A program made the position numbers and the translations under genes. A DNA stretch of 64,000 nt from Rhipidocladum racemiflorum (Eukaryota; Streptophyta; Magnoliopsida; Poales; Poaceae): contig CM070572.1 of the NCBI GenBank assembly GCA_036346355.1, forward strand, positions 2,425,001 to 2,489,000. Direction: 5' to 3'. Below are positions 57,201 through 64,000 of the stretch, piece after piece. Below the pieces are notes generated by a model. That model did no database searches. It saw only the letters and a program-made list of their open reading frames with translations, and had not been told where the DNA came from. Each line of letters begins with the position of its first letter. Positions within the stretch are counted from its first letter, which is position 1.

Positions 57201-60200
57201 ATCCGATCCACCTTTATTGCTGCAGATCCTCTTTTATTGCTGCAGATCCTATTTTATTGCTGCCTTTCCTAACTAACCACCAGCTGCATGTAAGGCAGGC
57301 GCTAAACATGGCAGCCGCCCCCCTTAACCTGCCATTTAAAGGCGCGGGCCACGGCGCCTGACAAACACCTTGTCAAAGCCGGCCCTAACAAGCAGCAACT
57401 CATATATACACACACACACACACTAGTCGAGTGCTCGTGCGTTGCAAAGGAACACATTTTTGAACCAAATAATCAAATCATGCCAAGGGTAGGGGGAAGT
57501 GGGGAATAGCCCAATCGAGGGAACAGGTGTGGGTAGAAAGAGAGATGCGGTTGGTTTCCTTTTTATGCGTGAGAGTGGGAGAGCGTGTCACGGCCCACGG
57601 CCCATATGTGCGATGCTTTTCTTAGAGAGGAGGAGAGGGAGGACGGACAGCCACTACTAACTCGTATTTATATATTAGTAAGATAAATATATATATTTAT
57701 AATATTTACTTGTGGATTCAAGTCTTGACATGTCAATAATATCCGAGTGTTCCCAAGTCCCTGAAAATAAAGCACAGGTTATAAGGCAGAGATTTTCAAA
57801 TATTAAAAAAATTGCATCTACATTCTAATATTTATACTTTTTGCAAACTAACAATTAGGGCGAGTTTTCCGGATATATACAAGTGTGAATGCACAATTAT
57901 ATATGTGTGTGCTAGAAAATAATAATGATCACTTTAATTTATTTGTATGTAGAACACTGTACACCTGTGTTCGTTTTTTATTTTCGGAAGGAAATATTTA
58001 TCATTGGTGATACTAGGACAAAACCCTATTAGATGGCAATATTATCCATTTAACATGGAGAATCAAGGAAGGGCATAGGCTGTTGGCAAAAGAAATAATG
58101 AGAAAACTATTTCATACCATTAAAGGGCAGGCACGAAGAATATCTTTGAAACAATAATGTCTTTGAGAGAGATGGGCATATTTGTAATCAGCAGAACTGA
58201 CCTGGGGAGCAAATATATCCCAGAAAAGTGGCCCCACTATAGCAGTTTCCCAGTTATGTATGTGCAAAATGTCCGGCAGTTTTCCAGATTTTACAATATA
58301 ATCCAATGAAGCACGGGAAAAATAGGAAAATCTGTAATAATATATTCATTGAAAGGAGGGTCATGTGTTAAATTGTACAGATTTGTATATCACATGCAAC
58401 AGATAAACAGAATGGTACAATCGTGTCATAAGTTGGGCTTCCAATAAAAGCTACAACTAATGATCAACACGTGTAGAAAACTTAATCAGTTCAAATGCAG
58501 GTCCTTCTACAAGGTGTATCCCTAAAAATTTACTAATTATTGTATTCTAGTACTGCGTACCGCTCAAAGTCATCAGGGTAGCCGCGTAACATATCGCGAT
58601 TGAAATATGAGAGTTGAACTGGCTCTATGAGTGTAAGACTAACACCACTTGATATACTGCATAAAAGTATAAATTAGGAGGGAACAAAGATAGAGCTAGA
58701 AAAATACAAAAGCATGCAGCAACAATAAAATCTGGATAGTGATCAACTGAAATAAGGTAACAACTAGATAATAAGACTTGTTCTGTGTCTGTGCATACTG
58801 GTAGTATATATTTACCCTGTCCATATTCTGTTTCTGTGCCAACGACCGCCAAAATAAGATTCATACTCTGCCTCAGCTTTCCTCAGACCATGAATTTCAT
58901 CTACGTTTATGCCAGCGTACCTGTTTTTTTTGTCATACCAACGCAATCAACGCGATAGCTTTGCTTGCAATACTCCAAACATAAACACAACCAAAAAAGA
59001 TATTAGTAGGGAAAACAACACACCTCAAATGTACACACAGCAGAGATCACTCACAGATAACCCAGAGAACTATAGACCAATATCATACTACTGCAAGACA
59101 TAAATTATCTTAACAGGTTCGTGAAGTAAATCACTTGGGATGTGCTGCTCAGAATGGAATAAATAGTACAATTACTTCATCACAGATGATTGTGAAAACT
59201 AAAAATTAACCATCAAGTTCACATCTTCACAAGAATATCTAGTTTACAACGTCTAGCATACACTGTGATGTGCTGACCAGAAATTGTATTATTTGCCAAT
59301 TCTATTTAGATTGCTGGATTTTACACTGTGATAGTTGAAAGCATGTCCTGCGAGGCAATGATTTGTTACATGGTGTAACTTACTAGGATATTAGATATAG
59401 GTGGACATTGTTGATGCTACTCTACCTACACGAAAATGTCCCCATTCATATGTCATTATGCCTAATAGTCTAATACATTCTCAAACCATTAAAAAATAAA
59501 AAGCTTCAGTTGCCAGCTGATTTATAAGCATGCACTAATGTTGTTGTAACAAAGACTTGAGAAGGGCAAGCATATTGCTCCACAAGTGAACACATGCTTG
59601 TTACAAGGAAACTGCATACTTGGGTAGTATGACCTCCACCAAGTTACCCTTTCTTTGAAGTGCACAAGATAAACCAGTAACATAGGTTGCTAATGATCCA
59701 CATGATGCTACTGGATCCATTTCACTGCAGATGTGCACAACATGGAGAGGTTTCCTGCAAAACAAGCCTTTGCATTGATAAACCAGGTGAAATATAGTAG
59801 CAACAATTAGGATAACAGAAACTCAGATTAAACAGGTAATGCGCAGTTTCATAACTATACCGAACAAAATATGAGTGGCAAGCATATATGAATGAAAATG
59901 TAGAGGTGCATCTGTAATTCTTGATGCTCACTCAAAGTGGATGTCAAAATATCCAATATAGGAAGGTGTATAGTGCAGTAGGAACTTTAAATGCAAGACA
60001 ATAATAGTAAAGATGGAGGACATAGATGTAAGTGGTAGCATACTCTGTTGGTTTTCTCAAAAAGAGTCGCAATTCTGAGAGCAGTTCAGTATCTGACTTG
60101 TGATGATTGTCAGCTAAGGCACCGTGTATCATTTTTTTATTGTCAACAACTTTCTTTCTTAAATCAGATGCTTCTGCCATGCCAATCATTCCGGAAATGG

Positions 60201-62169
60201 CCAGTGTATCTATCCGCAGAAGCAACTCGCAGAAACTTGATGATTGTGTTGCTTCTTTGGAAATACCTGAAAAGGGGTTCCATGAGAAGAAATATTTAAT
60301 ATGGAAGAGAAAGACATATGACGGCAAATTTTAGATCTGTGTTTCACTTGTTACTTCTAAAGTCAGCAATGAGAAATGAAGTAAAATTGTCAGATCAACA
60401 CATGGCTTCGAATTGCTAAATGTTGTGCAATTTCACATTATGGTTGCTAATAGTTCCTTTACATAAGTTCTGCGCTAATAGTTCTTTTAATATTTCTTTT
60501 CGTAGGGCTATTATGGGACCTAATTTACAAGCTTTGCAAGAACTTTTTACAAGGATCGCTGGTATACAGTTGTCATCTGAAAGGGATACGTTTAGATGGA
60601 ATCTCCATTAAAAGGGATACAGTTTTCTGTTAACTCAATGTATACAGTTTTAATACATCAAAATGTCCCAGTTACAAATAGACAATCGTGGAAGATTAAA
60701 GTACCTTTAAAAACTAAAATCTTTCTTTGGTACTTAAGTCGAGGAGTGATTTTGACGAAAGATAATCCAAGTAAAAGAAATTGGACTAGTAGCAAAGAAT
60801 ATTGTTTTTGTCACAATGAGGAAACTATCCAATATCTCTTTTTTGATTGTCAGTTTGCTTGCTTCGCATGGCGTGTGATATAAGTGGCCTTTAATCTAAC
60901 CCCTCCTAATAGTATAGCTCATATGTTTGGAACTTGGCTAAAAGGAGTGGGAAAGGAGATAAAGGCTCAATTTTTAATTGGGGCGGCCGCTTTTTGTTGG
61001 TCTCTTTGGCTATATCGAAATGATGTTGTCTTTGATAAAAAAAAAACAATTGTCTAATCCATTGCAAGTTATTTATATGTGCATCAATTGGTTGCGCTCA
61101 TGGTCAGTGCTGTAGCATCAGGAAGATCAGGAGATGATTTCAATGACATGCAGGTGTCTACATGCCGTGGTTAGGGAATTCTTTGTCGGGCATAGATGGG
61201 GATATCAAACAAGATTATGTGCGGTTTGAGTGTTTTTTATTATGCTTTTTATTGCTTGTTGCAAACGTTTCTTGCTTAAACTTCTTTGTGAGAATTTCAT
61301 CTTGACAACATTTTTGGCTGTAACTTTATAATAAATTTTGGCCTGTGTACATTTCACGATGCAGAGACCGAAAAGTTAATATATTCTTCCATTATCTAAG
61401 AAAAAGAAGGTTTTCATCGCACCTTGCCTTTCAATCTCTAGTACTTCTATTTCTTTAAGAAGCAGTTTATTTTCAGCTTGCAGTTTCCTCAGCTCCTCCA
61501 TGGCCACAAGCCGCTGCTTGTTAAGGTACAGGATATCTGTAAAATACGAGCCATCAAAACAGAAACCACTTGTTTATTAGTAAACAACAAAGTAACTATT
61601 CTAATTGAAAAGTGATGCACCATTGTGACGCAAACTAACACACGCTAACTGATACTATTACTAAGTGATACCATTACGTAACACTAAATTTGAGTAGAGC
61701 AAAGGAAGATTAATTACTCTGCTGTGCCTCAGAGAAGAGCTCCCAAATGTCACCCCCCTTATGTTGCTCATCAGCCGAACCTGTTCCCTGCAACAGCAGA
61801 AACTCTAATTAAATTCCCGATCCTCTTAATTAGCACAGAAGAGCAGGCAAATGCAGATAAAAGATTTAAGGGGGGGCATGTTACTGACAGTGTGTCAGTG
61901 TCGAACTGTCAATCCATACCTGGTCGCTGTTTGCTTGGACGTCGAGCCTGCAAAGTCCCAGCCCCGACATAGACAAACCCAGAAAATTAACCACTCGCTG
62001 CGCCAAGTACTATAAATCAAGTCGAAATAGAGATAAGAGGAGCTCACGGGCACCTACCGGACGGCACTGGAGCTCTCGCAGCGGGGCTTACCGCGAGCAT
62101 CGCCTTTCCCTTTCCTGATACACAGGACACAGCTTGAAGGATCAAACCAAATAAGCCATTGTGAGTCTG

Positions 62170-62204
<35 letters not shown>

Positions 62205-62387
62205 GTGGAATTATCAGTACCTGGAGTAGGAGCACCGGGTGAGAGGTGCGAGTCGAGGGGCGCGAGTGCGCGAGGAGAGGAGGCGATGCTTATCGCCACG
62301 CGGAGGCGGGAGAGGTCGGTGCCGGAGATGACGAGGAGGTGGGGTCGGCAACGCCGCCCCGACGACGACGAGGCGCGGCGCCTCCAT
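48239..62387 (-). CDS. SS5: Starch synthase 5-like protein, 21 exons, 716 aa
   Basis: Exons in 5'-3' order: 62387-62221, 62114-62058, 61947-61920, 61787-61718, 61536-61423, 60266-60044, 59754-59620, 58920-58816, 58656-58561, 58331-58202, 57760-57710, 50894-50784, 50194-50088, 49972-49807, 49721-49641, 49557-49489, 49373-49260, 48931-48870, 48791-48744, 48661-48565, 48358-48239. Phases agree; 2151 nt. Residues 1-55 form an Arg/Ser/Pro-rich plastid transit peptide (MEAPRLVVV). A coiled coil near 100-215 starts IWELFSEAQQNILYLNKQR. The GT5-like part has HVVHICSEMDPVASCG at about 224, where active synthases have a KxGGL loop, and PDILHIHNWETA. The GT1-like part keeps HGLAGELW and GLSWDAECYDLHW but lacks the usual EPCGLTQ and KTGGL boxes. 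SS5 in Arabidopsis promotes starch granule initiation without catalysis; that role is inferred here. The closest alternative is SS4, which is longer and keeps these motifs. Confidence 0.9.
48744..48791 (-). other. 48-bp exon 19 with GC-AG type donor
   Basis: Acceptor ccatag/GGAGTCG and donor ATCAAG/gcaagc; 48 nt, phase 2 at both ends, so it can be included or skipped without changing frame. It encodes ESKVHDYSRSSKCGSR, echoing QSKRHDYCNTAMY at the start of exon 20. Confidence 0.55.
50895..51810. other. Intron 11 of SS5-like gene, left part with repeat debris
   Basis: Contains an (ATTT)n run at 50903-50922 followed by a G-run; a stretch at about 51100-51280 (ggccggcactatataagcacggcaatg ... 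gagtaaataaagttcctaatacctcc) that resembles a small Copia LTR or TRIM; and 51450-51620 with ggttcgggttcg/cgaatccgg inverted motifs suggestive of a MITE. No coding sequence. Confidence 0.4.
51811..52217 (-). repeat. 3' LTR of Reina element
   Basis: 407 bp, TG...CA. Contains catgcatgcatgcatgc and a triple attgctgc(agatcct) motif, shared with the other LTR. Confidence 0.93.
52218..52236 (-). other. Polypurine tract, Reina element
   Basis: The minus strand reads GTTTCGAGGGGGGGAGTGA next to the LTR. Confidence 0.8.
52218..53838 (-). CDS. Reina pol, part 2: RNase H end, integrase, chromodomain
   Basis: Long open frame (to 53815, frame change at about 53815-53840). RNase H tail: FRVEYKPGKHNQAADAISR. 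Integrase: zinc finger (HDLTHEGSQKTLHRL ... CPICQQHK), DFITDLPKSQG, VSDRDPVFLS and STAYHPQTDGQTEVVNR. The C-terminus has GPFQVLQRIGEVAY and a chromodomain-like segment. The frame runs into the LTR. Integrase catalytic Asp/Asp/Glu context looks intact. Confidence 0.88.
53839..54900 (-). CDS. Reina pol, part 1: reverse transcriptase and RNase H start
   Basis: RT with VKKADGTWRFCVDYRRLN, KLDLRSGYHQVRM, the catalytic FFDDILIYN and GYLGHLIS; RNase H start VECDASGIGIGAVLQQKG and YFSRKLAERHRKLAAYEQE. It breaks just after that point, with the next domain in another frame, so the polyprotein carries at least one frameshift. A frame change also separates it from the protease region. Confidence 0.87.
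   Translation of the reverse strand, partial: RYPYRQKDEIERQCEQILQQGIIRPSHSPFSSPVLLVKKADGTWRFCVDYRRLNARTIKDKFPIPVIEELLDELGGTQCFTKLDLRSGYHQVRMNEEDIMKTAFRTHHGHYEFLVMPFGLSNAPSTFQALMNEVLQDFLRKFVLVFFDDILIYNKSTTEHVGAVLARLREHRLYLKKSKCAFAQNKIGYLGHLISCSGVEADPAKLNAVEEWPRPATVTELRGFLGLVGYYRRFIKNYASIADPLTTLLKKNGFGWSTAAEEAFGRLKRALTSAPVLQMPDFSLPFEVECDASGIGIGAVLQQKGHPIAYFSRKLAERHRKLAAYEQELAAYGARHSQSVQIMEVSNFCSSRL
54907..55488 (-). CDS. Reina protease region
   Basis: Retropepsin-like: GLIDSGSTHNFIS (active site) and ILGVQWLKTLG. It ends with YADVFEEPQGLPPARACDH, the standard linker into the RT of chromoviruses. Confidence 0.85.
   Translation of the reverse strand: MIATVGPKQGDTMQVEVEMEGKKWLGLIDSGSTHNFISAYAARQLESDGKMCAEAKGNQRVKVADGWQLPCLGHMEVEFAIQNRRFSAPFTVLPVDTFDMILGVQWLKTLGRLRWDFGELTMEFEVNGEDVKLQGLRKKNGGGVMQISMAATHMFESLLESYADVFEEPQGLPPARACDHRIPLETGTDPVAV
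55626..56934 (-). CDS. Reina gag (interrupted)
   Basis: Starts MEGRVTGLEEEMKEVKADI at 56934, a coiled coil. The capsid domain at 56549-56100 has YFRVHKIKEEEWVEIAGLHL and WIAWEDFYEAFIQRF, and a CCHC-like knuckle, CYNCDEVYTRGHKCK, lies near 55775. Frame changes at about 56570 and 56090 interrupt it; a stop near 56578 also lies in the capsid frame. Confidence 0.8.
56969..56981 (-). other. Primer binding site, Met-tRNA, Reina element
   Basis: The minus strand reads TGGTATCAGAGCC, a few bases inside the 5' LTR. Confidence 0.85.
56985..57390 (-). repeat. 5' LTR of Reina element
   Basis: 406 bp, nearly identical to 51811-52217; differences are one G indel near the left end, cgaag/caaag and accggctg/accagctg. 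Confidence 0.93.
57396..57709. other. Intron 11 of SS5-like gene, right part, MITE-like
   Basis: (CA)n at 57408-57422, then ctagtcgagtgctcgtgcgttgcaaagg, a phrase common at the start of small grass DNA elements, and tttatatattagtaag near 57670 that could be its other end. Not classified. Exon 11 follows immediately. Confidence 0.35.
60400..61380 (+). mobile_element. 5'-truncated LINE fragment in intron between exons 5 and 6 of SS5-like gene
   Basis: 60596-60883 encodes the zf-RVT region of a plant L1 LINE (WKIKVPLKTKIFLWYLSRG, CFCHNEETIQYLFFDC). The 3' end resembles LINE 3' UTRs (ctttataataaattttggcctgtg, then cagagaccgaaa). It is antisense to the host gene. Target duplications were not identified, so the edges are approximate. 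Confidence 0.7.
62171..62201. repeat. (CA)n microsatellite in intron 1
   Basis: About 15 CA repeats, 20 bp from the exon 1 donor of the starch-synthase-like gene. Confidence 0.95.
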
Positions 62388-64000
62388 GTCTGCTTATCTG
62401 CGCCGTTCCTCTCGCCGAGTCGCCGGGCGAGAGAGGAGCATTTGATTTTGGTATTTTAGGCGAAGCTGATCGGGGAGGAGGAGAGGACGAGTGTGGAAGA
62501 AGGAAGCGGAAGAGGGAGAAGTGCGTGCTGGCCATTCGACTTGGACGTGAGCGACCGAGCGAGCGCTGGTGCGGGCCGCGCCAGGCTGGTTTAGGATTGG
62601 CCATCTTCCTCGATCATCTGTTCAAGAAAAGAAATTTTGTTTACTATTTAAGCGAGTTTCTTTTAAAATTAATACAATTTAATATAAAATTATTTTATTT
62701 ACTATTTAAGTTATTACTTTAAATTTTTTTTTTGAATTAAAACTTTAAATTTAAACTACCGAGTAACTATCAAGCCAAGTCTCGTTAACTTTTTACGTTC
62801 GAATTAGACTCGTTTTAATTTTGGATCTATTAACTATTGTAACTGAAGAAATTTTGATTTGAATCCTAACGAGCTTTGGATTAAGCGGGCTCTTTTGGTT
62901 GGGCTAGTTTTTTTTATCCCCTTAAAATCAGTTCACTTTTATACAGATATGTAATTTTACTTTAAATGGTATTGTTTAAAATAATTCTAAATAAATTAAA
63001 AAAATATCTCTCGGATGAATTTTTCTAGTTATATAAAATTTTATGTCTTTTGAAAGCCTACTTAAAAAGAAACGCATTTATTTAGACTACTTTTAAACTT
63101 AAAAAACTAAACAAACAGGTCATAGACCTACCTGGTTTGGTGGGGACGCAATGGTTGGGCAGCTGTGGGCCTCGCGGCAGATTGCGTACCTACCCGGTTT
63201 GTGGGATGTTATCTAGGCCTACCTGGTTTGGTGGGGACGCAATGGTTTGGCAGCTGTGGGCCTCGTCGTTCGGCCTTACCAAAGAAAAGAGGGCACGCTA
63301 GGGTGATAATGGGTTTGGACCTATTAAAATTTTGAATTAGATCGGTTTAAAATTGCAAATAGGTTAGATTTATTTTGGATTTATAGTTATTTGGATCAGA
63401 CTTGGACTTTACGTTTTTCTACTAAATTGTTGTATGTTATGTATTATGTGTTAATTCTGGTCCCATCTATATTAATGTTTTATCTGTAAATGGCTTGGAT
63501 CAAGGTCTAAGCCTTTATTTGGGTCTGGATTAGACCTGGGCTTATTAGTTTTAGATTTGGACTAGACTGGATTAAAGAAACAAAAATTTGAATTTAGATT
63601 AGACTTGTGCTGGACTTCAGCCCATTATCAACCGCTAGGGCACACTGCCACACATGGCCCACGAAAATGATTCGGCCTTGGATGGGCCTGCCGGACGTCC
63701 GTCGTGGTTACGTCCATGGGGTTCTAGTGCTGCCTACCTTTTGTAAACCAAGAATCGCAGCGAAATTTTTTTTGATAAAAATCTGGGGATGGCGTGGCGC
63801 AAAACGTTGTGCGATACTTCATTGCCAGATGAGATCGCCATAGGAAGAAAGTAAGAAACTAGCGTTAATGCTTGATCAACAGCTATCTTCTTCGGCGTAA
63901 ATCGAGCATTAACCTTAGGTAGAAATGTGTATCCTCCTGCCGTTAGGCCGGTTGAGCGATCTAGTTTGCTGCGTATGTATCGTGCGTGTATACCTTGTGC
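62388..64000. other. 5' flank of SS5-like gene, no further gene seen
   Basis: 62388-62640 is GC-rich and probably holds the 5' UTR and core promoter; I could not identify a convincing TATA box. 62640-63120 is AT-rich. 63127-63267 has a direct duplication. 63300-63600 has repeated ggatttgg/ttagatttgg text, possibly a decayed transposon. No ORF worth reporting. Confidence 0.5.
63127..63267. repeat. Direct duplication of about 48 bp
   Basis: cctacctggtttggtggggacgcaatggt...gcagctgtgggcctcg occurs at 63127-63174 and again at about 63219-63267, with a diverged partial copy (ctacccggtttgtggg) between. Confidence 0.85.

Larger units (their letters stand above)
51811..57390 (-). mobile_element. Complete Reina-type Gypsy chromovirus in intron 11
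   Basis: LTRs at 51811-52217 and 56985-57390 (tgttacag...ccctaaca), 5-bp duplication AGCAG at 51806-51810 and 57391-57395, Met-tRNA primer site and polypurine tract. The LTRs differ at about three positions in 407 bp, so it is young. Short LTRs, RT-RNase H-integrase order and a chromodomain-like end (FLVHWTGESAEEATW) fit the Reina clade. Its strand is the same as the host gene. Confidence 0.92.

Noticed and set aside
57396..57790. Apparent loss of the SS5 exon next to the Reina insertion
   Set aside because: On closer reading the 51-bp exon (encoding TRILLTCQDLN) is present at 57710-57760 with good splice sites.
62290..62604. 104-aa ORF overlapping exon 1 of the SS5-like gene, with an upstream ATG
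   Set aside because: Its frame meets a stop and does not join to exon 2; the ATG at 62387 gives a transit peptide that splices in frame.
1..64000. CRISPR array or prokaryotic operon
   Set aside because: Spaced repeats in the Copia LTR are irregular palindromes; the window has spliced plant genes and retrotransposons.

Overview
This is nuclear DNA of a grass (Poaceae). The evidence is: two genes with spliced, plant-type exons and GC-rich coding sequence; dense nesting of long LTR retrotransposons; initiator-Met-tRNA primer sites; L1-type LINEs with plant-style RNase H-like/zinc-binding tails; and a wall-associated-kinase gene next to a starch-synthase-like gene. The species cannot be named from the sequence alone. 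No tRNA, rRNA or CRISPR locus was seen.

Layout. (1) 123-40737 is one nested transposon complex. An L1-type LINE (minus strand) is split: its 3' end lies at 139-1170 and its 5' part at about 37568-40721. Both outer edges carry the same 16-bp flank (123-138 and 40722-40737), so they are one insertion separated by about 36 kb of younger DNA. Inside lie a SIRE/Maximus-type Copia element with intact gag, pol and an extra third ORF but a decapitated 5' LTR (1171-11623); a broken LTR-like remnant (11624-12990, 33118-33619, 37051-~37567); a Tekay/Del-type chromovirus Gypsy element with 3.6-kb LTRs and an extra ORF before gag (12991-33112, TSD CTGCT); a decayed second Copia inside that element's left LTR (13583-20969); and a solo LTR of the same Gypsy family (33620-37045, TSD ATCCA).

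(2) 40738-44489 is intergenic and made of permuted duplicates of the sequence just upstream of the WAK gene, a probable non-autonomous hAT element and other repeat debris. (3) 44490-46938 (+) is a complete three-exon wall-associated receptor kinase gene. (4) 48239-62387 (-) is a 21-exon gene that I could join fully in frame (716 aa). It is a starch-synthase-5-like protein with a plastid transit peptide, a coiled coil and degenerate glucosyltransferase motifs. Intron 11 holds a young complete Reina-type Gypsy element (51811-57390, TSD AGCAG), and the intron between exons 5 and 6 holds a LINE 3' fragment. The two genes converge, with about 1.3 kb between them. (5) 62388-64000 is the 5' flank of the starch-synthase-like gene, with a short direct duplication.

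The most unusual material is in the first Copia element. A 487-aa third ORF of unknown function lies between pol and the 3' LTR, behind a leader with credible splice signals. A family of 15-bp quasi-palindromes is clustered just upstream of the LTR TATA box and again, in opposite orientation, in the ORF3 leader. All coordinates were read by eye; exon joins were checked for phase and sum to a multiple of three.
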